A DNA stretch of 7,012 nucleotides from the NCBI GenBank assembly GCA_021780415.1, contig JAJXYW010000002.1, forward strand, positions 1 to 7,012, written 5' to 3'. Under the pieces are notes generated by a model that worked only from the letters and a program-made list of their open reading frames with translations, searched no databases and was not told the origin of the DNA. The position numbers and the translations under genes are program-made. Numbering within the stretch: position 1 is the stretch's first letter; every line of letters begins with the position of its first letter. This document shows positions 1 to 3,814 of this stretch, piece by piece. This DNA is from Acidobacteriota bacterium. GTDB lineage: Bacteria; Acidobacteriota; Terriglobia; Terriglobales; Acidobacteriaceae.

Positions 1-37
1 GTCTCTTGGACGGGGAGGGCCATGGGCTTCCTCCTCC

Positions 38-156
38 GATTCGCAGGCAAAGCCTGACGAATCGTCGCGTTGCCCTCCGGGGCCCCGCCCCACGGGCAAA
101 GCCCGCTGGGGCCCCACCCCACCCTTGAGGCTTCCTCCCCCGGATCAATTCCGGGG
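38..156. repeat. Cluster of three tandem hairpins
   Basis: Three inverted repeats follow one another. At 38-63, GATTCG and CGAATC enclose an AGGC-AAA-GCCT apex. At 88-111, CCCCA-CGGGC and GCCCG-C-TGGGG surround an AAA loop, and this can extend outward with GGGG at 79-82 and CCCC at 112-115. At 138-156, CCCCGGA and TCCGGGG flank a 5-nt loop. The first two share the same GGC-AAA-GCC apex, so they may be related copies. No T-tract follows on either strand, so I see no classical intrinsic terminator. The cluster lies downstream of the broken minus-strand toxin-antitoxin locus and could be a structured repeat or a factor-independent transcript end. Confidence 0.6.
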
Positions 157-206
157 TCGGAGGCAACCCAAATCCCTCGGCGGGTGAAGACCGTCTTCAA
201 CGGAAA

Positions 207-287
207 CTACCCTCCATGAGCCTTTCGGAGCCGCTCCAATATCCAATCGCGGGATTTGCGATACCCAAGGCTGGGGACCTTGGTCAT
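207..287 (-). pseudogene. Possible HicA toxin remnant (26 codons)
   Basis: The ATG at 285-287 overlaps the TGA of the HicB-like frame in an ATGA arrangement, the usual translational coupling of toxin-antitoxin pairs. The product starts MTKVPSLGYRKSR, which resembles the beginning of many HicA mRNA interferases (M-x-K-L-P-S-L-x-x-R-E/K). It then departs from the family and meets a TAG at 207-209 after 26 residues. HicA proteins are usually about 60-80 residues with a Gly-Ser-His motif; no such motif was found in the three minus-strand frames downstream. I infer a decayed toxin gene. The match is very short, so this rests mainly on position after a HicB-like gene. Confidence 0.3.
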
Positions 288-619
288 AGCGTGATTTCAA
301 GAAGCTCTGCATCGCGAGTGACCGGGAGATCGTCTTCGACCGGCCGCAGGTACGGCGTCCGCATCCTCAGCGACCAGAGAGTACGCTTGCGGTGCGGCCG
401 CCTAGCTTTCCTGGCATGAGGCCCATCGGCGCCGGAACGCGCCTTCCTCCGCTTCGCTCCGGAAGGCACCCCCTTCAAATGCGAGCTGAAATGTTTTGGA
501 CAGCCATGGGTCAGCGCCTCTTCTCGGGTCTCCCCCTCGCTGATGCAACCCGGCAGGGAGGGCACGCTCACGGTAAACCCGCCCTCGTCGCTCGCTTCCA
601 GGGCCACCTTCAGAATCAT
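284..619 (-). CDS. HicB-family antitoxin-like ORF carrying a ~48-codon in-frame insertion
   Basis: HicB proteins are antitoxins that bind and neutralise the HicA mRNA interferase and often repress their own operon. Residues 1-36 (MILKVALEASDEGGFTVSVP, then SLPGCISEGETREEAL) match the HicB/UPF0150 core, with the Gly-Gly-[FY]-x-V turn and the P-x-L-P-G-C-x-[ST]-x-G-x-T-x-E-E-A signature. Residues 90-111 (YLRPVEDDLPVTRDAELLEI then TL) look like the acidic tail of the same family. Residues 37-88 are Arg/Lys/His-rich and unlike HicB, where a short helix is expected. The frame is 111 codons against roughly 65-75 expected. The start at 619 was chosen over an ATG at 637 because it aligns with family starts and follows a GGTGAAGG stretch. 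The insert probably destroys or alters the fold, so the gene may be dead although the frame is open. The hairpin after the GNAT gene separates it from that gene. Confidence 0.55.
   Translation of the reverse strand: MILKVALEASDEGGFTVSVPSLPGCISEGETREEALTHGCPKHFSSHLKGVPSGAKRRKARSGADGPHARKARRPHRKRTLWSLRMRTPYLRPVEDDLPVTRDAELLEITL
367..516. repeat. Putative in-frame insertion in hicB, flanked by 6-bp direct repeats
   Basis: TCAGCG occurs at 367-372 and again at 511-516, exactly 144 bp apart. Removing one repeat and the intervening 138 bp leaves a HicB-like frame (EEAL joined to RMRTPYLRPVEDD) without a frameshift. The segment contains a perfect 7-bp inverted repeat, GCCTTCC at 441-447 and GGAAGGC at 461-467, and a short AT-richer stretch near 478-500. 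I see no convincing terminal inverted repeats. The 6-bp repeat could be a target-site duplication or chance, so a small palindromic element is an inference. Confidence 0.35.
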
Positions 620-671
620 GGCCTTCACCCCGTGCATACGGTGGCACAGCCCCCGCGCCCGGGCAGCCGGC

Positions 672-687
672 CGCGCCTTGCGGCGCG
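672..687 (-). terminator. Hairpin just downstream of the GNAT gene
   Basis: CGCGCC (672-677) and GGCGCG (682-687) form a perfect 6-bp GC stem around a 4-nt loop, starting 6 nt after the acetyltransferase stop codon on the minus strand. No U-tract follows, so termination, if any, would not be classically intrinsic. Confidence 0.35.
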
Positions 688-693
688 CTTCCC

Positions 694-1197
694 TCAGCTC
701 TCCGCGAGAAAGGCGCGGTGGAACTCGACCGTGCCGTGCGGGACCGTCCCGGCGAAGGGCAGGGCGAGAAAGAACTCCTGCGGGATGCCCTCGTGGACCA
801 TCTCCGGGTAGTTGCGGTAGCCGAACCGCCTGTAGTAGCCCGGCTCGCCCACGAGGCAGCAGCCCCGCGCGCCCAGCTCCTTCTTCAGGAGGGACATCCC
901 CTCTTCCATGAGCGCGCTGCCGATGCCGCGCCGCTGGCGCTCCGGCAGCACCGACACGGGCCCGACGCCGTACCAGTCCGGCGAGCCGTCCGAGAAGATC
1001 ACGGGCGAAAAGGCCACGTGGCCCACCACCCGCCCCTCCTCCTCCGCCACCAGCGAGAGCGTCATCGCCCCTGCCGTCCGCAGCTCCCTGATGATGAACT
1101 GCTCCGTGTGCCGGCTGATGGGCAGCGTGTTAAACGCCGCCACCGTCACCTCGGTGATCGCCTCGAAATCCCCCGGTGTTTCCCTTCGAATCAGCAT
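694..1197 (-). CDS. GNAT-family N-acetyltransferase, YhbS-like
   Basis: This predicted cytoplasmic enzyme transfers an acetyl group from acetyl-CoA to an amine; the substrate is unknown. The 167-residue product spans a full single GNAT domain. Residues 2-20 (LIRRETPGDFEAITEVTVAA) are the usual first strand and helix. Residues 56-66 (RVVGHVAFSPV) form the beta2-3 hairpin. The acetyl-CoA pyrophosphate loop (motif A) is Q88-R-R-G-I-G-S94, after a V-x-V-L-P-E strand. GEPGYYRRFGY (117-127) is the late motif typical of the YhbS/COG3153 branch. I chose the ATG at 1195-1197, preceded by GGGGAGGG at a good distance, over an upstream in-frame start that would add five residues and overlap this site. 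It appears monocistronic: about 320 gene-free bases lie upstream and a hairpin lies downstream. No cassette site adjoins it directly. Confidence 0.88.
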   Translation of the reverse strand: MLIRRETPGDFEAITEVTVAAFNTLPISRHTEQFIIRELRTAGAMTLSLVAEEEGRVVGHVAFSPVIFSDGSPDWYGVGPVSVLPERQRRGIGSALMEEGMSLLKKELGARGCCLVGEPGYYRRFGYRNYPEMVHEGIPQEFFLALPFAGTVPHGTVEFHRAFLAES

Positions 1198-1521
1198 GAT
1201 CCCTCCCCACAATAATCTCTCTCGTGTGCCATCCGCGCGGTGGGATGCGCAACGCCGCGCCGCCGCTTGCCCCCCCGCTTGATTTCCTATTGTCTGCGCT
1301 ACTGCGTAAGCAGCCTCAGTTGCGTCAGCCGTAACGCCCTTCGCCTAAGGCGCCCCCCGTTCGCCGCCCACGGTGCCCTCCTCCCCATCCTTCCGGGCCC
1401 GGTCAGCGGCCGCTCCGCGGCCCGATCAGGTGCAGCCGTCGAAGTACCCTCTCACCACCGCCCCATTCCGCCTCTCCGCGTCGGTCACCGAAGCCCCTCC
1501 TCGTGCGGCTCCGCATCAGGC
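1198..1521. other. Gene-free stretch between the GNAT gene and the cassette array
   Basis: No frame here has a credible start, Shine-Dalgarno site and protein-like composition. The open frames on the plus strand are rich in Arg, Pro and Ser, as expected for chance frames in GC-rich DNA. Short palindromes occur, such as CGCCTAAGGCG near 1344 and GCGGCC-rich repeats near 1408-1426. The right end marks where the attC-bounded array begins. The promoter for the minus-strand GNAT gene should lie at 1200-1320, but I could not find a convincing -35/-10 pair. Confidence 0.5.
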
Positions 1522-1627
1522 CCCCAACGCTAGCGTTCAGCGGGCCGGGCAACTGCGCCCGAACCATCACGATGCCTTGCGAATTATTGAACACGATGGA
1601 CCGGTCCGCAGCAACGCGATGTTAGGT
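1522..1627 (-). repeat. attC site 1 (cassette recombination site)
   Basis: The site runs from CCCCAAC (1522-1528, a slightly weak core) to GTTAGGT (1621-1627, a perfect GTTRRRY core). Inside, GCGTTCAGCGGGCCGG on the left pairs imperfectly with the complement of CCGGTCCGCAGCAACGC on the right. This gives the two-box stem of an attC, with one extra base on the right-hand side. An inner stem, CCATC (1564-1568) with GATGG (1595-1599), fits the variable terminal structure. The preceding cassette gene uses the TAA inside the 1621-1627 core as its stop. Confidence 0.8.
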
Positions 1628-1939
1628 GCAAGTCGTCTTTGCTCTAAGTTCTTCATGTAAATAGCCTGTCCTTACAAAGTTGATGATCACGAAGTAGCCA
1701 GCGATGTTAATTCGGACAACCGAGACGAATAGCACACCGGACGAATGGTCGATCTTGATCATTCGCCCTAGACCATGAAGCCTGAATAGGTCTACCGAGG
1801 TAATACTGCGATACGGAACCTCCGATGTCGTCTTGCCTTCTATGACTAGGGCTTCATCGGTCATGGTTGCATAGCCGGCCTTGACCTTCGTCTTGAGGTC
1901 AACTGCGGGACCATCGTGGTAGATCACTCTGTACGTCAT
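1622..1939 (-). CDS. Cassette-borne small beta-rich protein, PH-like fold suspected
   Basis: The product has 105 residues and no signal peptide. The pattern is a run of short hydrophobic strands: Y3-V5, G22-M26, A30-I33 with a turn, V41-P-Y-R-S-I46, then R59-M-I-K-I-D64, V69-L-F-V-S-V, G81-YFVIINF. It ends with a helix, L94-H-E-E-L-R99. This layout (T-D-E-x-L-x-I, then x-P-Y-x-x-I-x-x-V) resembles bacterial PH/GRAM-like domains, which bind ligands or mediate membrane or protein contacts; function is unknown. The start is the ATG at 1937-1939, preceded by GAGGA five bases upstream and 11 bases after the cassette boundary. A GTG at 1951 lies within the attC core and is less likely. The stop TAA is part of the next attC core, so the last codons are set by the recombination site. 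Its lower GC content suggests acquisition from elsewhere. Confidence 0.72.
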   Translation of the reverse strand: MTYRVIYHDGPAVDLKTKVKAGYATMTDEALVIEGKTTSEVPYRSITSVDLFRLHGLGRMIKIDHSSGVLFVSVVRINIAGYFVIINFVRTGYLHEELRAKTTCT

Positions 1940-1949
1940 TAGTCCTCGC

Positions 1950-2078
1950 ACCTAACGCCGGCGTGCAGCGGACCGGGCAACCTGGTTCAACATGAGCCCA
2001 CGATACAGCGGAAAAGCCCACAAAGGGCATTGTGAGAGGCAACCCGGTGATTCGGTCCGCTGCCATGGCTTGTTAGGT
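1950..2078 (-). repeat. attC site 2 (cassette recombination site)
   Basis: Both cores match the consensus: ACCTAAC at 1950-1956 and GTTAGGT at 2072-2078. The inner boxes contain GCAGCGGACCG on the left and its exact complement CGGTCCGCTGC on the right, an 11-bp perfect stem. The left box, GTGCAGCGGACCGGGCAAC, matches site 1 at 17 of 19 positions, so the two sites belong to one attC family. The central part folds further (GCCC/GGGC around 2016-2027), giving a long site of about 129 bp. Confidence 0.85.
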
Positions 2079-2104
2079 TGCCCTGCCGATATTCACGCGG
2101 CTAT

Positions 2105-2488
2105 CTAGCTTTCTTCCCACTCAGAGTATCCAGCCCTGGCGACCCTCATGCCTGTTTCTAGATCTTTGTAAAATTTCTCGCTTCTCGGGTTTCCGATGTG
2201 ATTTGGGCAAGTCAATTCAATCAAGACCTCTAACATGTTGCTGAACCAGTAAGTGTCGTCCTTCATTGGTGGAATTGCGTGTGCCCATGCTAAGTAGCTT
2301 ACGGCACGAGTGATGATATTTGGATCGCGCTTAAAGGTCACCATGAATTCCTCGTGCTCTAGCGCGATGGTGAAGAGTCTCGACGCCAGTGCTTCTATGG
2401 GCTCAACAGGGACAGGGCCCTTTTGCCATAGAATGTTGTGAGCTACTTCGAGACACGCCTTCTTAAGCGCAGCGCGATTCAGCTTCAT
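2105..2488 (-). CDS. Cassette-borne hypothetical protein, mostly helical
   Basis: I do not recognise this 127-residue protein. It has no signal peptide or membrane segment and reads as a soluble, mainly helical protein. Predicted helices cover residues 5-21, 29-49 (including EALASRLFTIALEHEEF), 56-71 and 80-92 (YWFSNMLEVLIEL), with a C-terminal helix at 103-118 and an acidic tail, EWEES. Trp residues at 21, 69, 81 and 124 and two Cys residues (12 and 94) are notable, but no metal or catalytic motif is evident. The ATG at 2486-2488 is chosen because AGAGAGGT precedes it at good spacing. A GTG 21 bases upstream falls in the attC core and is unlikely. The gene sits 19 bases inside its cassette and ends 26 bases before attC site 2. 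Codon use is less GC-rich than in the chromosomal neighbours. Confidence 0.75.
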   Translation of the reverse strand: MKLNRAALKKACLEVAHNILWQKGPVPVEPIEALASRLFTIALEHEEFMVTFKRDPNIITRAVSYLAWAHAIPPMKDDTYWFSNMLEVLIELTCPNHIGNPRSEKFYKDLETGMRVARAGYSEWEES

Positions 2489-2507
2489 GGGTACCTCTCT
2501 TAAGACC

Positions 2508-2574
2508 ACCTAACGCCCGTTATGCGTCTTGCGACGGCAAGTACGAAGGGCTGGTGTCGTATAACACGTTTTCA
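2508..2574 (-). repeat. Degenerate short attC-like site 3
   Basis: A perfect core, ACCTAAC (2508-2514), marks the 5' boundary of the second cassette. About 55 bp to the right, GTTTTCA (2568-2574) is a poor partner core that keeps only GTT. Between them, GTTATGCGTC (2519-2528) pairs with the complement of GTCGTATAAC (2557-2566) at 8 of 10 positions. Length and layout fit a short attC of a family different from sites 1 and 2, with a decayed outer core. It could instead be one intact boundary next to unrelated palindromic DNA. Confidence 0.5.
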
Positions 2575-2694
2575 CGGAAACCCCCGCCATCCCCAAGGCC
2601 CTTGTAGCACAGGACGGTTGGCGCGTCCAGACCTCGCATGGCGGCGTGTCAGGCGACATGCCCTTGTGGCCTAGCACGGCCCTCCCTGGTCGAA

Positions 2695-2722
2695 GCATCG
2701 CGCTCTGGAGAGCGCTCCTACA
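2695..2722 (-). repeat. REP-like hairpin
   Basis: Read on the minus strand, a TGTAGGAGCG head leads into a perfect GCGCTC/GAGCGC stem (2700-2705 and 2710-2715) with a 4-nt loop and ends in GATGC. The TGTAGGAGCG head followed by a short GC stem and CGCGA resembles, from memory, REP elements dispersed in Pseudomonas, Xanthomonas and Lysobacter. Only one copy is present here. Confidence 0.5.
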
Positions 2723-2766
2723 CGGGTAAGGGGGCAAAGGGTCGAAGAAGGGAGCCGTTCAACGAG

Positions 2767-2992
2767 CCGCCTTCGAAGACCTCCCCCCGGCCTCTCGCCC
2801 CGCACCCCATAGCGTCTACGTCATCCTGAAGGCTCCTTCGAGGCTTCTCCCCTGAAGGATCTCGGACGACGGCCCCGCACCCTCGATGGTCGAGATCCTT
2901 CGGGGGAAGGGCTTCGAAGCGGCCCTCAGGATGACAGCGACCGGCGCGGGCTGACGAGAGCGGCGGCCTTCCCGCCTTCGAAGGCCTCCCCC
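2767..2992 (+). repeat. Pair of 21-bp direct repeats flanking the large inverted repeat
   Basis: CCGCCTTCGAAGACCTCCCC plus one C at 2767-2787 recurs at 2972-2992 with a single difference (GAAGGCC instead of GAAGACC). The copies bracket the inverted repeat at 2820-2935. They could be the ends of a composite non-coding element or two pieces of a dispersed repeat family built on the CTTCGAAG palindrome. Confidence 0.5.
2820..2935. repeat. Large imperfect inverted repeat (45-bp arms, 26-bp loop)
   Basis: The left arm (2820-2864) begins GTCATCCTGA and ends GAAGGATCTCG. The right arm (2891-2935) is its reverse complement at 37 of 45 positions by my alignment, with the ends perfectly paired. The GTCATCCTGA...GAAGGATCTCG signature resembles short dispersed repeats I recall from intergenic regions of many environmental bacteria. 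Here two copies face each other, which would give a long hairpin in RNA or a cruciform in DNA. It encodes no protein. Confidence 0.75.
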
Positions 2993-2997
2993 GCGCC

Positions 2998-3029
2998 CTC
3001 ATCTCCTCATCACCTCATCCCCTCATCTC
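2998..3029 (+). repeat. Four tandem 8-bp repeats, unit CTCATCNC
   Basis: CTCATC recurs at 2998, 3006, 3014 and 3022, exactly every 8 bp, with units CTCATCTC, CTCATCAC, CTCATCCC and CTCATCTC. Only the seventh base varies. It is a minisatellite-like tract outside any gene. Confidence 0.7.
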
Positions 3030-3071
3030 GGTCCCACAAGCCCCAGCCCTTCTCGCTTCCTAACCTCGTCA

Positions 3072-3102
3072 CTCTCCGCGCCCTCTGCGCGTCCGCGGTG
3101 AA
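3072..3102. repeat. Dispersed-repeat-like intergenic motif
   Basis: The stretch beginning CTCTCCGCGCCCTCTGCGCG and ending TCCGCGGTGAA strongly resembles, from memory, a motif of the form CTCTGCG...CTCTGCGGTGAA that recurs in intergenic DNA of many metagenome-derived genomes. Only one copy is in this window, so repeat status cannot be shown here. Confidence 0.35.
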
Positions 3103-3180
3103 TCCTTGTCTCTTGGAGCTGGTACGGTACGCCGAGGGGCCGAAATTGCGGCGGGATCGTTGAAGAGGCGATATCGGGAC

Positions 3181-3195
3181 GCCGCTTTCAGCGGC
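3181..3195 (-). terminator. Small hairpin over the stop codon of the membrane-protein gene
   Basis: GCCGC (3181-3185) and GCGGC (3191-3195) pair around a 5-nt loop that contains the TGA of the upstream minus-strand gene. The stem is short and no U-tract follows, so a role as terminator is tentative. Confidence 0.2.
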
Positions 3196-3703
3196 GGTTC
3201 AGGGTCCACGGAGGGGTGTGGGCGGGATCGGCGGGTCGGCCTTCGAGGTTCTGCCAGACCATGAGGATGTTGTGGATCGTGACGAGGAGCTCCGCCGGAC
3301 CGGCGACGCGGGCCTGTCCCTCCTCGGAGTCCAGCAGGATGCCGTCGAGGTCCTCGCGGAAGCTTCGCAGCTTCACTCGGCGACAGAGGACGATCTGCGT
3401 GCCGGCCGCCGCGAAGAAGTAGCTGCGGTAGTCGGTCACGAGTACGAAGTCCCTCCACCGCAACCAGAGCCGTAGCGTCAAGGCCACGACCGCCCCCACC
3501 GCGAAAAGAATCAGGGCGAAGACGGGCCGCTCCAGCAGCGCGTCCATGAACTCCCCCCGAATGCCGGCCCTTCCACTGCCGTACGCGGCCAGCGCCAGGA
3601 ATGCCGCGCTCCACAGGACGAGGAAGAGGTCCACCTGCCGAAGCAGCGTCCGGCGCATCAACAGGAAGCGCGCGCCTCTCTCGGGAAGACCCAGCCCTTT
3701 CAT
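3188..3703 (-). CDS. Small membrane protein with two transmembrane helices
   Basis: I cannot name a family with confidence. The 171-residue product has a short basic N-terminus, then two hydrophobic helices at about residues 24-44 (VDLFLVLWSAAFLALAAYGS) and 60-81 (PVFALILFAVGAVVALTLRL). These are joined by a charged 15-residue loop and followed by a cluster, R-L-W-L-R-W-R, that should hold the C-terminus in the cytoplasm. Residues 85-155 (starting DFVLVTDYRSYFF) look like alternating strands and a final helix, reminiscent of bPH-type domains that follow two helices in small bacterial membrane proteins; this is a guess. The ATG at 3701-3703 follows AAGGGAGA, and a start ten codons upstream lacks such a site. 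It lies 111 bases after the two-domain acyltransferase in the same direction, so the two may be co-transcribed, and a role near membrane lipid metabolism is possible. A longer frame overlapping it out of phase has Arg/Gly/Pro-rich composition and is rejected. Confidence 0.65.
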   Translation of the reverse strand: MKGLGLPERGARFLLMRRTLLRQVDLFLVLWSAAFLALAAYGSGRAGIRGEFMDALLERPVFALILFAVGAVVALTLRLWLRWRDFVLVTDYRSYFFAAAGTQIVLCRRVKLRSFREDLDGILLDSEEGQARVAGPAELLVTIHNILMVWQNLEGRPADPAHTPPWTLNRR

Positions 3704-3778
3704 GCCATCTCCCTTTTCAGAGCGGAGTGCCACGCCGGGCGCTCGGACCAGCGGGCGGCACCGCGGAGACGACCTTCC

Positions 3779-3812
3779 GGGAGCCGACGGACCGCACCCT
3801 CCTCCGGCTCCC
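3779..3812 (-). terminator. Hairpin just after the acyltransferase stop
   Basis: GGGAGCCG (3779-3786) and CGGCTCCC (3805-3812) are perfect 8-bp complements around an 18-nt loop, beginning two bases after the upstream gene's TGA on the minus strand. No U-tract follows. It could lower read-through into the membrane-protein gene or protect the upstream message; both are inference. Confidence 0.35.
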
Positions 3813-3814
3813 CG

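Larger units (their letters stand above)
1522..2574 (-). mobile_element. Integron gene-cassette array without integrase (CALIN-like), two cassettes
   Basis: Two minus-strand genes are each bounded by sites with the inverted core pair of integron attC recombination sites (R-Y-Y-Y-A-A-C and G-T-T-R-R-R-Y). The genes and spacers are visibly richer in A+T than the chromosome on both sides, which is typical of captured cassettes. Each gene sits 11-19 nt after a GTTAGGT core (in the minus-strand direction) and ends just before, or inside, the next ACCTAAC core, which is the compact cassette layout. No tyrosine recombinase, attI or promoter-like Pc is seen. The array is therefore either a cluster lacking an integrase or the distal part of an integron continuing outside the window. 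Reading follows the genes from right to left, so any integrase would be expected to the right, but 2575-3187 contains only repeats and ordinary genes follow. Confidence 0.8.
2575..3187. other. Repeat-rich region without a credible gene
   Basis: No reading frame here looks like a protein. The longer minus-strand frames at 2510-2737 and 2718-3002 run through palindromes and the attC core and lack plausible Shine-Dalgarno sites. The region instead accumulates several unrelated repeat types, listed separately. From 3103 to 3187 I see nothing beyond the downstream flank of the minus-strand membrane-protein gene. Confidence 0.6.

Noticed and set aside
1..10. GTCTCTTGGA at the left edge recurs at 3108-3117
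   Set aside because: It is only ten bases without extended similarity around it, consistent with chance or with fragments of a common repeat that cannot be judged here.
1403..1594. 63-codon minus-strand frame beginning inside attC site 1 as a possible third cassette gene
   Set aside because: It starts within the recombination site, has high GC like the chromosome, lacks a Shine-Dalgarno site, and no further attC follows it.
2510..2737. 75-codon minus-strand frame upstream of the cassette genes
   Set aside because: It runs through a REP-like hairpin and ends inside the attC core, with no Shine-Dalgarno site and no protein-like pattern.
2998..3029. Tandem CTCATCNC units as a CRISPR array
   Set aside because: The units are 8 bp with no spacers and no cas genes in view.
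3069..3614. 181-codon minus-strand frame overlapping the membrane-protein gene
   Set aside because: Composition is Arg/Gly/Pro-rich without strands, helices or membrane segments; the other frame has clear transmembrane helices and a Shine-Dalgarno site.
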